DNA from: Streptococcus parasanguinis
Lineage (GTDB): Bacteria; Bacillota; Bacilli; Lactobacillales; Streptococcaceae
Assembly (NCBI RefSeq): GCF_023109675.1
Contig: NZ_JALDUR010000011.1
Location: 1 to 64,000, forward strand
Direction: 5' to 3'
DNA: 64,000 nt
Below, piece after piece: positions 55,676 to 64,000 of the stretch. Position 1 is the stretch's first letter; each line of letters begins with the position of its first letter. The notes below the pieces were generated by a model, which was not told where the DNA came from, made no database searches, and saw nothing but the letters and a program-made list of their open reading frames with translations. Made by a program: the position numbers and the translations under genes.

Positions 55676-56418
55676 TGATTTATATTTCAGAATTATCAAA
55701 GACATTTTCAGGTCAAAAGGTTTTAAATAATCTAAGTTTGGAAATTCAAAAAGGGGAAGTCGTGGCCCTAATCGGGTCTTCGGGAGCTGGTAAATCAACC
55801 TTCTTACGCAGTTTAAACTATTTGGAAGCACCAGATAGTGGTAGAATTAAGATTGATGATTTCGAAGTTGATTTTGAGCACATTACTCAAGATCAAATCT
55901 TAACCTTAAGAAGAAAATTGGCCATGGTGTTCCAACAGTTTAATTTGTTTGGTAGAAAAACAGCCCTTGAAAATGTGAAAGAAGGGCTCATTGTTGTTAA
56001 GGGGTTATCCGATCAAGAAGCAACGAAAATTGCTCGAGAAGAACTGGCAAAAGTCGGTTTATCGGATCGTGAAAATCACTATCCTCGTCACCTCTCAGGT
56101 GGACAAAAACAACGGGTGGCTTTGGCCCGTGCCTTGGCCATGAAACCAGAGGTTCTTTTGTTGGATGAACCGACTTCAGCCTTGGATCCAGAATTGGTTG
56201 GAGAAGTTGAAAAATCCATTGCCAATGCGGCAAAATCAGGACAAACCATGGTACTGGTCAGCCATGATATGTCTTTTGTAGCGCAAGTAGCAGATAAGGT
56301 ATTATTTCTGGATAAAGGACGGATTATTGAATCTGGAACACCAGAGGAAATCATGCAACATCCAAAAGAAGAACGGACAAAAGAATTCTTTGCTAGTTAC
56401 AAACGGACCTATGTTTGA
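55675..56418 (+). CDS. Amino-acid ABC transporter ATP-binding protein
   Basis: ATPase partner of the preceding permease. It has 247 residues: Walker A GSSGAGKST (about 33-41), Q-loop, signature LSGGQKQRVALARALA, Walker B VLLLDEPTSALDPE, and H-loop SHDM. ATG shares a base with the permease stop (TAATG). Confidence 0.93.
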   Translation: MIYISELSKTFSGQKVLNNLSLEIQKGEVVALIGSSGAGKSTFLRSLNYLEAPDSGRIKIDDFEVDFEHITQDQILTLRRKLAMVFQQFNLFGRKTALENVKEGLIVVKGLSDQEATKIAREELAKVGLSDRENHYPRHLSGGQKQRVALARALAMKPEVLLLDEPTSALDPELVGEVEKSIANAAKSGQTMVLVSHDMSFVAQVADKVLFLDKGRIIESGTPEEIMQHPKEERTKEFFASYKRTYV

Positions 56419-56470
56419 TATAATAGAGGAGAGGTAAGACTCAGCTGGCGATGCTAGCTGGGTTTGTTTT
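56417..56470 (+). promoter_or_regulatory. Promoter-like -10 and hairpin before the DUF4059 gene
   Basis: TATAAT lies immediately after the ATPase stop region; about 20 bases on, ACTCAGCTGGC (56439-56449) and GCTAGCTGGGT (56453-56463) form a stable stem followed by TTGTTTT. It is either the operon terminator or a short attenuated leader for the next gene. Confidence 0.5.
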
Positions 56471-56499
56471 CTGAAAATGTAAAAATATTTGGAGTCGTG

Positions 56500-56727
56500 A
56501 TGTTAAATAAATTATTGTCCTTATATTTACAAAGTTTAGTGACGACAACGATTTTAGTTGGGATCGCTTCTTGTATTTGGATTGGCTACCGTGCCCTTAA
56601 GAAGAAAGATAAAACAGCCAAGCAACGACAAGCCCATTTGTATGATATCCTCTTAATTGATATCATGACGATTCCTATTTTAACCTTTGCGGTCATAGGG
56701 ATTTTGTTTATCTTTCAAGCACGATAA
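56500..56727 (+). CDS. DUF4059 family membrane protein
   Basis: A 75-residue protein with two membrane helices (about 8-28 and 48-70) and a charged loop ALKKKDKTAKQRQAHLYD between them. It belongs to the streptococcal DUF4059 family, which lies between amino-acid ABC genes and trxB; its function is unknown. ATG 56500 follows GGAG; a longer reading from 56464 overlaps the hairpin. Confidence 0.82.
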   Translation: MLNKLLSLYLQSLVTTTILVGIASCIWIGYRALKKKDKTAKQRQAHLYDILLIDIMTIPILTFAVIGILFIFQAR

Positions 56728-56756
56728 TTGCAAAAAGACCGTGTTAGAATTATAAT
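56728..56756 (+). promoter_or_regulatory. trxB promoter
   Basis: -35 TTGCAA (56728-56733) and -10 TATAAT (56751-56756) are 17 bases apart, starting on the base after the DUF4059 stop. Confidence 0.8.
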
Positions 56757-56785
56757 GGTTACAACAAAACAGAAAGAGGTTGTGT

Positions 56786-57697
56786 ATGTTTGATACAGTG
56801 ATTATTGGAGCAGGTCCTGCAGGGATGACTGCTGCCCTTTATGCAGCACGAAGCAATTTAAAAGTCGCATTAATTGAGAGAGGGATTCCAGGCGGTCAAA
56901 TGAACAATACGTCTGACATTGAAAACTATCCTGGCTATGCGAATATTAGTGGCCCAGACTTGGCTGAAAAAATGTTCGAGCCTTTGGAAAATCTTGGTGT
57001 GGAACATTTGTTTGGTCAGGTAGAGCGCATCGAAGACCACGGAGCAACCAAAAAGATTGTCACAGATGATGGGGAATTTGAAGCTAAAACTCTTGTGATT
57101 GCCACAGGGTCTAACCACCGTTCATTGAATGTCCCTGGTGAAGAAGAGCTGAATAGTAGAGGGGTTTCCTACTGTGCTGTTTGTGATGGAGCTTTCTTTA
57201 GAGACGAGGATCTCTTGGTCGTTGGTGGAGGTGATTCTGCGGTAGAAGAAGCTGTCTTTTTGACTCAGTTTGCAAAAACAGTGACGATTGCTCACCGAAG
57301 AGACCAGCTTCGTGCCCAAAAAGTTCTTCAAGACCGTGCCTTTGCCAATGATAAAATTCATTTTGCTTGGAATACGGTTGTTGAAGAAATTAAGGGTGAA
57401 CAAAAAGTAACGTCTGTCCTTTTAAAAGATGTGAAGACAGGAGAGGTTAGAGAGCAAGCCTTCGGTGGTGTCTTTATCTATGTCGGTTTAGATCCTGTCA
57501 GTGATTTTGCGACAGAACTTGGTATTTTAGATGAAAATGGCTGGGTGGTCACGGATGATCATATGAGAACCACAGTCCCAGGTATTTTTGCGGTTGGCGA
57601 TGTTCGTCAAAAAGATTTGCGTCAAGTGACGACAGCAGTCGGAGACGGTGCGATTGCTGGCCAAGAAGTTTATAAATATATCACAGAAAACTTTTAA
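56786..57697 (+). CDS. trxB: Thioredoxin-disulfide reductase
   Basis: NADPH-dependent flavoprotein that reduces thioredoxin. It has 303 residues: FAD motif IIGAGPAGMTAALYAAR at the N-terminus, redox-active CAVCDG (CxxC, about 132-137), NADPH motif VGGGDSAVEEA, and the C-terminal FAVGDVR FAD motif. ATG 56786 follows AGAGG; a GTG six bases upstream is less likely. Confidence 0.95.
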   Translation: MFDTVIIGAGPAGMTAALYAARSNLKVALIERGIPGGQMNNTSDIENYPGYANISGPDLAEKMFEPLENLGVEHLFGQVERIEDHGATKKIVTDDGEFEAKTLVIATGSNHRSLNVPGEEELNSRGVSYCAVCDGAFFRDEDLLVVGGGDSAVEEAVFLTQFAKTVTIAHRRDQLRAQKVLQDRAFANDKIHFAWNTVVEEIKGEQKVTSVLLKDVKTGEVREQAFGGVFIYVGLDPVSDFATELGILDENGWVVTDDHMRTTVPGIFAVGDVRQKDLRQVTTAVGDGAIAGQEVYKYITENF

Positions 57698-57701
57698 TCC
57701 A

Positions 57702-57731
57702 AAAAATCTGAGCTTCCTGTCACAGATTTTT
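57702..57731 (+). terminator. trxB terminator
   Basis: AAAAAATCTG / CAGATTTTTTT with a loop of about ten bases. Confidence 0.85.
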
Positions 57732-57772
57732 TTCATGCTTTCCTTTCAGTATTCAATAGAGCTGAAATGTGC

Positions 57773-57778
57773 TATAAT
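57773..57778 (+). promoter_or_regulatory. -10 of the pncB-nadE operon
   Basis: Extended -10 TGCTATAAT about 60 bases before pncB; the -35 is weak. Confidence 0.55.
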
Positions 57779-57835
57779 GGTACTAATTTTATGGTAGGAA
57801 TTCATAGAACAAATCAATAAAAAAGAGGTATACAT

Positions 57836-59296
57836 ATGTATCCAGATGACAGTTTAACTTTGCATACTGATTTATACCAAATCAACATGATGCAAGTCTA
57901 TTTTGATCAAGGTATCCACAATAAACATGCTGTATTTGAAGTGTATTTTCGTCAACAGCCTTTTAAAAACGGTTACGCTGTATTTGCTGGCTTAGAGAGA
58001 ATTGTGAAATACTTGGAAAACTTGAGTTTTTCTGAGAGCGATATTGCCTATTTAAAGTCACTTGGTTATCATGGGGCCTTCTTGGAATATCTTCGTGATC
58101 TCAAGTTGGAATTGACGGTACGATCGGCTCAAGAAGGAGACTTAGTCTTTGCGAATGAACCAATTGTTCAGGTAGAAGGTCCTTTGGCTCAGTGTCAATT
58201 GGTGGAAACAGCCCTTTTGAATATCGTCAACTTTCAAACCTTGATTGCAACAAAAGCTGCTCGTATTCGTTCGGTCATTGAAGATGAGCCTTTGATGGAA
58301 TTTGGAACACGTCGTGCGCAAGAAATGGATGCTGCCATTTGGGGAACTCGTGCAGCAGTCATCGGAGGGGCCAATGGAACTAGTAATGTTCGTGCAGGAA
58401 AACTCTTTGGAATCCCAGTTTTAGGAACCCATGCCCATTCTCTTGTACAAGTATATGGGAATGACTATCAAGCCTTTAAAGCTTATGCGGAAACCCATAA
58501 AGATTGTGTCTTCCTCGTCGATACCTATGATACGCTTCGTATTGGGGTACCAGCAGCTATTCAGGTAGCGCGTGAAATGGGAGATAAGATCAATTTCCTA
58601 GGCGTCCGGATTGACTCAGGAGATATTGCCTATATTTCTAAAAAGGTTCGCCAGCAATTAGATGAGGCTGGGTTTACAAATGCTAAAATCTACGCTTCTA
58701 ATGACTTGGATGAAAATACCATCCTCAACTTAAAAATGCAAAAAGCAAAAATTGATGTTTGGGGTGTAGGGACCAAGTTAATTACAGCTTACGATCAACC
58801 AGCGCTTGGAGCGGTATACAAAATTGTTTCTGTTGAAAATGATAAAGGAGAGATGATCAATACCATCAAGCTTTCCAATAATGCCGAGAAAGTTTCTACT
58901 CCAGGTAAAAAGCAAGTCTGGCGGATTACGAGCCGTGAAAAAGGTAAGTCAGAAGGAGACTACATCACTTATGATGGAGTAGATGTTTCACAACTGACAG
59001 AACTTAAAATGTTCCATCCAACTTATACCTACATTAATAAAACAGTTCGAAACTTTGAGGCCATTCCTCTTTTAGTGGATATTTTTAAAGAGGGTCAATT
59101 GGTTTATCAATTGCCAACATTATCAGAAATTCAAGAATATGCTCGTAAAAATTACGATCAATTATGGGATGAATACAAGCGTGTCCTCAATCCACAGCAT
59201 TACCCAGTTGACTTGGCTAAAGATATTTGGCAGGATAAGATGGATCTGATCGAGGAAATGCGTAACAAGGCCAATGGAGAAGGAGAAGCAAAATGA
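57836..59296 (+). CDS. pncB: Nicotinate phosphoribosyltransferase
   Basis: Makes nicotinate mononucleotide from nicotinate and PRPP, the entry to NAD salvage. It has 486 residues of the NAPRTase family: [15 protein letters not shown] start, [19 protein letters not shown] near 160, and [18 protein letters not shown] precedes ATG. It overlaps nadE by four bases, and together they convert nicotinate towards NAD. Confidence 0.94.
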   Translation: MYPDDSLTLHTDLYQINMMQVYFDQGIHNKHAVFEVYFRQQPFKNGYAVFAGLERIVKYLENLSFSESDIAYLKSLGYHGAFLEYLRDLKLELTVRSAQEGDLVFANEPIVQVEGPLAQCQLVETALLNIVNFQTLIATKAARIRSVIEDEPLMEFGTRRAQEMDAAIWGTRAAVIGGANGTSNVRAGKLFGIPVLGTHAHSLVQVYGNDYQAFKAYAETHKDCVFLVDTYDTLRIGVPAAIQVAREMGDKINFLGVRIDSGDIAYISKKVRQQLDEAGFTNAKIYASNDLDENTILNLKMQKAKIDVWGVGTKLITAYDQPALGAVYKIVSVENDKGEMINTIKLSNNAEKVSTPGKKQVWRITSREKGKSEGDYITYDGVDVSQLTELKMFHPTYTYINKTVRNFEAIPLLVDIFKEGQLVYQLPTLSEIQEYARKNYDQLWDEYKRVLNPQHYPVDLAKDIWQDKMDLIEEMRNKANGEGEAK

Positions 59297-60117
59297 GTTT
59301 GCAAGAAGAGATTATCCAACAATTGGGTGTCAAGCCAAACATTGATCCTCAGGAAGAGATTCGCCGCTCGGTTGATTTCTTAAAAAGATATCTAAAAAAA
59401 CATCCCTTCTTGAAAACATTTGTATTAGGGATCTCAGGAGGACAAGATTCAACTCTTGCTGGACGATTAGCTCAATTAGCCATGGAAGAAATGCGCGCAG
59501 AAACAGGAGATGCCTCCTATCAATTTGTTGCCGTTCGTCTTCCTTATGGGGTACAGGCAGATGAAGCAGATGCACAAAAAGCATTGGCCTTTATCCAGCC
59601 GGATGTTAGCCTGGTTGTGAATATCAAGGAGTCTGCTGACGAAATGGTACGAGCTGTAGAAGCGACTGGAACAGAGGTTTCTGATTTTAACAAAGGCAAT
59701 ATTAAGGCTCGCAGTCGCATGATTGCTCAGTATGCTCTAGCTGGAGCACGTAGCGGAGCGGTGATTGGGACGGATCATGCTGCAGAAAATATTACTGGTT
59801 TCTTCACAAAATTTGGAGATGGTGGTGCAGATATTTTGCCCCTTTTCCGTTTGAATAAACGCCAAGGAAAACAATTGCTTAAGGTCTTAGGAGCCGATCC
59901 TGCTCTTTATGAGAAAATCCCAACAGCAGATTTGGAAGAAGAAAACCCAGGAATAGCAGATGAAGTAGCGCTGGGTGTCACCTATAATGAAATCGATGAT
60001 TACCTAGAAGGCAAACAAGTGAGCCCAGAAGCTCAAGCCACTATTGAAAAATGGTGGTACAAAGGCCAACACAAACGCCACTTGCCAATCACAGTATTTG
60101 ATCATTTTTGGGAGTAA
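59293..60117 (+). CDS. nadE: NAD synthetase (ammonia-dependent)
   Basis: ATP-dependent amidation of deamido-NAD. It has 274 residues, PP-loop [17 protein letters not shown] (about 45-60) and [20 protein letters not shown]. No glutaminase domain, so ammonia is the nitrogen source. Coupled to pncB through ATGA. Confidence 0.95.
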   Translation: MSLQEEIIQQLGVKPNIDPQEEIRRSVDFLKRYLKKHPFLKTFVLGISGGQDSTLAGRLAQLAMEEMRAETGDASYQFVAVRLPYGVQADEADAQKALAFIQPDVSLVVNIKESADEMVRAVEATGTEVSDFNKGNIKARSRMIAQYALAGARSGAVIGTDHAAENITGFFTKFGDGGADILPLFRLNKRQGKQLLKVLGADPALYEKIPTADLEEENPGIADEVALGVTYNEIDDYLEGKQVSPEAQATIEKWWYKGQHKRHLPITVFDHFWE

Positions 60118-60139
60118 AAAGGTCCAGTGGACCTTTTTA
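60116..60139 (+). terminator. pncB-nadE terminator
   Basis: AAAAAGGTC / GACCTTTTT with a short CAGTG loop. Confidence 0.85.
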
Positions 60140-60157
60140 GCCCGAGTCTTAAAATAG

Positions 60158-60209
60158 GAGAACGAGGTAGAAAACGGTAACTCGTAGAGTTCGATTTTCT
60201 AGTCTCACC
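60158..60209. repeat. Decayed relative of the 48051 intergenic repeat
   Basis: It aligns well with the left part of the repeat at 48056-48107, sharing CGGTAA-TCGT and AG-TTCGATTT blocks, and retains a TAGAAAA/TTTTCTA stem. The right part of the element is missing. A separate terminator-like AAGAAGG/CCTTTTCTT stem follows at 60233-60264. Confidence 0.6.
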
Positions 60210-60232
60210 ATACAATATTGTGAAAAGCATCA

Positions 60233-60264
60233 AAAAGAAGGGCGGTTTCATCCGTCCTTTTCTT
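60233..60264. terminator. Terminator-like hairpin between nadE and the GNAT gene
   Basis: AAAGAAGG-G-CGG / CCG-T-CCTTTTCTT stem with a six-base loop; with few genes to terminate, it may be a remnant of the repeat tail. Confidence 0.55.
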
Positions 60265-60326
60265 CTAGATTAAAGTAAAAAAATTGCAGAAATCAAGTTG
60301 CATGAAAAAATGAAGGGAGACAATCT

Positions 60327-60878
60327 ATGAATCATCTTGGTAGTCTTGTTATGGAGACAGAGCATTTATACTTGAGGCCTTTCGTTTTGGAAGATGCACC
60401 AGCGATGTATGAAAATTGGGCCTCTAATCCTGAAAATCTGAAATTTGTTACCTGGGATGCCCATACATCTTCTGAGAGGACCAGAGAATCAATCAAAAGA
60501 TGGGTCGAACAGTATCAAAAACCAGATACTTATAAATGGGCGATCTGTTTGAAAACATCACCGGATCAGGTAATTGGAGATATTAGTGTGGTTTCTCAAG
60601 ACCAGGAAAGTCAATCTTGCGAGCTAGGTTATATCCTTGGCAAGAAATTCTGGGGGAAGGGATTCATGACAGAAGCCGTCATAGCTGTGTTAGATTTCTT
60701 ATTAAACAAAGTCGGATTTAAAGAAATCAAAGCCACTTATGTCAGTTTAAATCCTGCTTCAGGGAAAGTTATGGCAAAGGCCGGAATGCAGTATGTAGAA
60801 ACCATCCCTCATGCCATTCAACGCAAAGGATATTGCGGGGATAAAATTATTTATTCCATACAGAACCCCTCTCTATAG
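60327..60878 (+). CDS. GNAT-family N-acetyltransferase (RimJ/RimL type)
   Basis: Acetylates an unknown amine, possibly a protein N-terminus or small molecule. It has 183 residues: METEHLYLRPFVLEDAPAMYENW start region, acetyl-CoA loop KKFWGKGFMTEAVIAVLDF, and LNPASGKVMAKAGMQYV, typical of the RimJ/RimL subgroup. AGGGAG precedes ATG. A start at the internal ATG of METEHLYL is possible. Single gene. Confidence 0.85.
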   Translation: MNHLGSLVMETEHLYLRPFVLEDAPAMYENWASNPENLKFVTWDAHTSSERTRESIKRWVEQYQKPDTYKWAICLKTSPDQVIGDISVVSQDQESQSCELGYILGKKFWGKGFMTEAVIAVLDFLLNKVGFKEIKATYVSLNPASGKVMAKAGMQYVETIPHAIQRKGYCGDKIIYSIQNPSL

Positions 60879-60890
60879 GGTGATTTTTAC

Positions 60891-60918
60891 TTGAAGATTC
60901 TGCTCAAAGGATTATAAT
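60891..60918 (+). promoter_or_regulatory. pepC promoter
   Basis: -35 TTGAAG (60891-60896) and -10 TATAAT (60913-60918) are 16 bases apart. Confidence 0.7.
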
Positions 60919-60945
60919 AGTAGATAACGAAAAAAGGAGATTGCT

Positions 60946-62280
60946 ATGTCAGAATTAACGAAAGAATTTACAGAACAGCTCTATGCCAATTATGAAGCAA
61001 ACGTGAAATATGCGGCTCTTGAAAATGCTGTTACCCACAATGGGATTCATGCATCGCTTGAAACGCGCAAGAGTGCAGTAGAACATACACCAGTTTTTTC
61101 ACTTGATTTGACCAAGGACAAGGTGACAAACCAAAAAGCATCTGGGCGTTGTTGGATGTTTGCGGCTTTAAATACCTTCCGCCACAAAATGATCTCAAGC
61201 TTCCAATTGGAGGATTTTGAATTGTCTCAAGCACATACTTTCTTTTGGGATAAGTATGAAAAAGCAAACTGGTTTTTGGAGCAAGTGATTGCTACAGCAG
61301 ACCAAGAATTGACCAGCCGTAAGGTGGCTTTTCTCCTACAAACTCCTCAACAAGATGGGGGTCAATGGGATATGGTGGTATCCCTCTTTGAGAAATACGG
61401 GGTAGTTCCAAAATCAGTTTATCCAGAATCGATTTCTTCAAGCAATAGCCGGGAATTGAACACCTACCTCAATAAACTCTTGCGTCAAGATGCGCAAATC
61501 TTGCGTGACTTGATTCACTCAGGCGCAGATAGTGAGGCAGTTGCGAGCAAGAAACAAGCCTTGTTGCAAGAAATTTTTAACTTCTTGGCTATGTCTTTAG
61601 GATTGCCTCCACGTGAATTTGACTTTTCATACCGTGATAAGGACAACCAATTCCATAGTGAAAGTGGCTTAACTCCACAAAGCTTCTACAAAAAATATGT
61701 AGACCTTCAATTAGACGATTACGTCTCTATTATCAATGCCCCAACTACAGATAAGCCATATGGAAAATCTTACACCGTAGATATGCTGGGCAATGTTGTT
61801 GGTAGCCGTCCAGTCCGCTACCTAAATGTTCCAATGGATCGATTGAAAGAATTAGCCATTGCTCAAATGAAAGCAGGAGAAACGGTCTGGTTTGGTTCAG
61901 ATGTAGGCCAAGTCAGCAACCGTAAAGCCGGAATCCTGGCAACAGATGTCTACGATTTTGAAGCAGGCATGGATATTCATTTGACACAAGACAAGGCGGG
62001 TCGCTTGGACTATGCAGAAAGTCTAATGACACACGCTATGGTCTTGACAGGGGTTGATTTAGACGAAGTAGGTCAGTCTCGTAAATGGAAGGTTGAAAAT
62101 TCATGGGGAGACAAGGTCGGTACAGATGGTTACTTTGTGGCTTCTGATGCTTGGATGGATGAATATACCTACCAAATCGTGGTTCGTAAAGAATTCCTAA
62201 CAGCAGACGAATTAGCAGCCTATGAAGCAGAACCAATTGTCCTAGCACCGTGGGATCCAATGGGAGCTTTGGCAAAATAA
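60946..62280 (+). CDS. pepC: Aminopeptidase C (bleomycin hydrolase family)
   Basis: Cytoplasmic cysteine aminopeptidase for peptide use. It has 444 residues of peptidase family C1B with catalytic Cys69 in GRCWMFAAL, His in THAMVLTGV (about 363) and Asn in KVENSWGDK (about 385), then the C-terminal arm GALAK that trims the active site in this family. AAAGGAG precedes ATG. Convergent with the PBP1a gene. Confidence 0.95.
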   Translation: MSELTKEFTEQLYANYEANVKYAALENAVTHNGIHASLETRKSAVEHTPVFSLDLTKDKVTNQKASGRCWMFAALNTFRHKMISSFQLEDFELSQAHTFFWDKYEKANWFLEQVIATADQELTSRKVAFLLQTPQQDGGQWDMVVSLFEKYGVVPKSVYPESISSSNSRELNTYLNKLLRQDAQILRDLIHSGADSEAVASKKQALLQEIFNFLAMSLGLPPREFDFSYRDKDNQFHSESGLTPQSFYKKYVDLQLDDYVSIINAPTTDKPYGKSYTVDMLGNVVGSRPVRYLNVPMDRLKELAIAQMKAGETVWFGSDVGQVSNRKAGILATDVYDFEAGMDIHLTQDKAGRLDYAESLMTHAMVLTGVDLDEVGQSRKWKVENSWGDKVGTDGYFVASDAWMDEYTYQIVVRKEFLTADELAAYEAEPIVLAPWDPMGALAK

Positions 62281-62289
62281 TGATACAGA

Positions 62290-62317
62290 AAAGAGCCGAA
62301 AGGCTCTTTTTTTTATA
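62290..62317 (+). terminator. pepC terminator
   Basis: AAAGAGCC / GGCTCTTT with a GAAA loop and a long T run. Confidence 0.9.
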
Positions 62318-62393
62318 TACTCAAAAATAAAAAAGCTGGGAAGTCTAACTAAATAAATCAGATTTTATTCGTTCTGGTTTTTTAACCATTGTT

Positions 62394-62421
62394 TTAAAAA
62401 AAGCCGGGCGAAAAGCCCGAC
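62394..62421 (-). terminator. PBP1a gene terminator
   Basis: On the minus strand GTCGGGC / GCCCGGC with a five-base loop is followed by a long T run. Confidence 0.85.
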
Positions 62422-62433
62422 TTCTCTGTTATA

Positions 62434-64000
62434 TTATTCGTTATGATTGTTAGAGTCTTGTGAAGAAGGCTCAGATGGTTTAGATGGATTTTCTTCGTTT
62501 GAAGAGCTAGACGATGGTTCTTCATACGAATACTGATCAGTGGAATAACTTGGCTCATAATAGTAGTTATTGTAGTTGTTCTTACCATTGTTTAAGTAGA
62601 GATAAGAACCACTTCGATACAGTCCACTTGGTTGCGTCCAATCTGTATGACCAGAATTGTTGTTATTAGCAAGATAGAGCATCATCTGACGGTAAACATC
62701 TGTTGCTACCTGAATTCCGTTGTCTAATACCGGAGTCAAGCGATTTGAATAACCAGTCCAGACGGCCATAGCATATTCAGGTGTGTATCCAACGAATGAT
62801 TCATCTGGAGCTACGATACTTGAATAACCTATATTTTTGGTTAACTTATTAATCTCGTTGTCAGCATAGTTTGATGTACCTGTCTTACCAGCTTGGTAGA
62901 CTCCTGAAATAGCCGCATTTGTACCAATACCAGACATGAGAACGGTCTTCATCATATCTGTCATCATGTAGGCAGTTGTTGCCTTCATCGCGCGGGTTCC
63001 TTCGGAATCAAATTCTTTTGTGGTTCCATCACTAAAGACAACTCGACTGACATATTTCGGTTTGTAATAGGTACCACCATTTGCAAAAGCAGCATAGGCA
63101 GCAGCCATTTTTTCACTGCTAGCTCCGTATTTGTTACTTGAATCGCTAGTATTACTTGAGATGGCATTGGCGTATACCATTTCTGGATAATCGATTCCCA
63201 GTCCATTTAGGAATTTCTTGGCTTTTTTAAGCCCGACTTTTTCGAGAACCTTCACCGCTGGAACGTTCCGAGATTGTTGGATTGCATAAGTCATAGTAAT
63301 ACTACCGTAGTAAGAACGGTCCCAGTTGTAGACTGGTGTTGAGGAATGTGGGAAATTGTACGGTGCATCTGTGATGGTAGCTGCAGTAGAAGTATATTCC
63401 TCATGTTCAAGAGCTGGGGCGTAGTCTGTGATTGGCTTCATACTAGAACCCAAGTCACGGTTAGTCTCAACGGCTTGGTTTGTACCAAAGGAAACGTTGC
63501 TAGATTGGTGACGAGAGCCAAGTTGTGCAATGACTTTACCATTATTAACATCGATAACTGTTGAAGCTACTTGCAATTCATCATCTGGATAGTTGACATA
63601 TTCATCTGTATTGTAGATGTCCCACAATTTCTTTTGCGCTTCGGTATCAACGTTAGTATAGACATCCATCCCAGTTGTGAGCAAATTGTAGCCTGTTTCT
63701 TCTTCGACCTGCTCGATCACTTCTTTCAGGTAATTATCCATATAGGCTGGGTAACTGCTTGAAGAACTAAGACTTTGCAGACCATCTGTAACAGGTGTAT
63801 TGACCGCTGCTTCGTATTGTTTGTTAGAAATGGTCTTCATATCAAGCATTTCTTTTAATACTAAGTTTCGGCGCTGTTGCGCTGCTTCAGGATGGGAGTA
63901 TGGATCGTATTGGTTTGGTGCTTGGGGCATCCCCGCAAGGAGTGCCAATTGAGGGAGCGAAAGATCTTTTAGATCTTTTCCGTAATAACTTTTCGCAGCT
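62434..64000 (-). CDS. pbp1a: Penicillin-binding protein 1A, C-terminal part (cut by window edge)
   Basis: Bifunctional class A PBP. About 521 residues are visible: the end of the glycosyltransferase domain ([20 protein letters not shown]) and the whole transpeptidase domain with active-site SSMK (in [15 protein letters not shown]), SRN and KTGT, then a low-complexity Asn/Tyr/Ser/Glu-rich tail that ends [10 protein letters not shown]. The reading frame continues past 64000, so the N-terminus is missing. The active-site motif has Ser where pneumococcal PBP1a normally has Thr (STMK). Confidence 0.93.
   Translation of the reverse strand, partial: AAKSYYGKDLKDLSLPQLALLAGMPQAPNQYDPYSHPEAAQQRRNLVLKEMLDMKTISNKQYEAAVNTPVTDGLQSLSSSSSYPAYMDNYLKEVIEQVEEETGYNLLTTGMDVYTNVDTEAQKKLWDIYNTDEYVNYPDDELQVASTVIDVNNGKVIAQLGSRHQSSNVSFGTNQAVETNRDLGSSMKPITDYAPALEHEEYTSTAATITDAPYNFPHSSTPVYNWDRSYYGSITMTYAIQQSRNVPAVKVLEKVGLKKAKKFLNGLGIDYPEMVYANAISSNTSDSSNKYGASSEKMAAAYAAFANGGTYYKPKYVSRVVFSDGTTKEFDSEGTRAMKATTAYMMTDMMKTVLMSGIGTNAAISGVYQAGKTGTSNYADNEINKLTKNIGYSSIVAPDESFVGYTPEYAMAVWTGYSNRLTPVLDNGIQVATDVYRQMMLYLANNNNSGHTDWTQPSGLYRSGSYLYLNNGKNNYNNYYYEPSYSTDQYSYEEPSSSSSNEENPSKPSEPSSQDSNNHNE

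Noticed and set aside
1..64000. CRISPR arrays, prophage, transposases, defence or toxin-antitoxin cassettes
   Set aside because: No regularly spaced direct repeats, integrase/transposase motifs or defence-type gene clusters were seen; the gene content is core genome.

Overview
The window is chromosomal DNA of a low-GC Gram-positive coccus, almost certainly a Streptococcus of the mitis/sanguinis group (S. parasanguinis-like; species not resolved). Evidence: the FabT-controlled fab/acc cluster with FabK and FabM, the manLMN PTS operon with a CiaR-type direct repeat, ecsAB-ccrZ-trmB, rimP-nusA-infB-rbfA, rsmH-ftsL-pbpX-mraY, tandem glyQ/glyS behind a T-box, and a subtilase with a streptococcal YSIRK-type signal peptide. 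Most of the window is core genome, tightly packed and with many bidirectional terminators.

Layout. 1-250: end of a rRNA operon (5S 3' part, tRNA-Asn). 252-1607: aspartate kinase (minus). 1851-12516: fatty-acid synthesis cluster fabM-fabT-fabH-acpP-fabK-fabD-fabG-fabF-accB-fabZ-accC-accD-accA, with FabT-type palindromes before fabT and fabK and a degenerate one before fabM. 12559-18651 (minus): serS with its own T-box, a DUF956 gene, manN-manM-manL (CiaR-like and CcpA-like sites at the manL promoter), and adhP. 18841-27670: HAD phosphatase, NCS2 purine permease, tsaE, GNAT, LCP wall-polymer ligase, HIT protein, ecsAB, ccrZ, trmB. 27768-33191: rimP-nusA-ylxR-ylxQ-infB-rbfA. 33641-37773: Na/Pi transporter, nagA, small membrane protein, aldo/keto reductase. 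38043-42461: a 1472-residue secreted subtilase. 42525-46499: glyQ-glyS-DUF896 behind a T-box. 46663-53200: amino-acid permease, a 59-residue membrane protein, rsmH-ftsL-pbpX-mraY. 53335-62280: DEAD-box helicase, amino-acid ABC permease and ATPase, DUF4059, trxB, pncB-nadE, GNAT, pepC. 62434-64000 (minus): C-terminal part of PBP1a, cut by the window edge.

The most unusual material is intergenic. Between the glyQ T-box and the glyQ start, about 54 bases (SD, ATG and seven codons of glyQ) are present twice, flanking a GC-rich, strongly folded insert of about 120 bases. The upstream copy now opens a 25-codon ORF that ends inside the insert. Three further structured, non-coding, repeat-like blocks lie after rbfA, between glyQ and glyS, and after the amino-acid permease, with a decayed relative of the last after nadE. 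Two of them share an inverted module. Other points of interest are three probably leaderless genes (tsaE, rsmH and the 59-residue membrane ORF), a subtilase without LPXTG but with a basic tail, and a WalR/VicR-type direct repeat in its promoter. I saw no prophage, transposase, CRISPR array or defence cassette, and no gene system that looks new.
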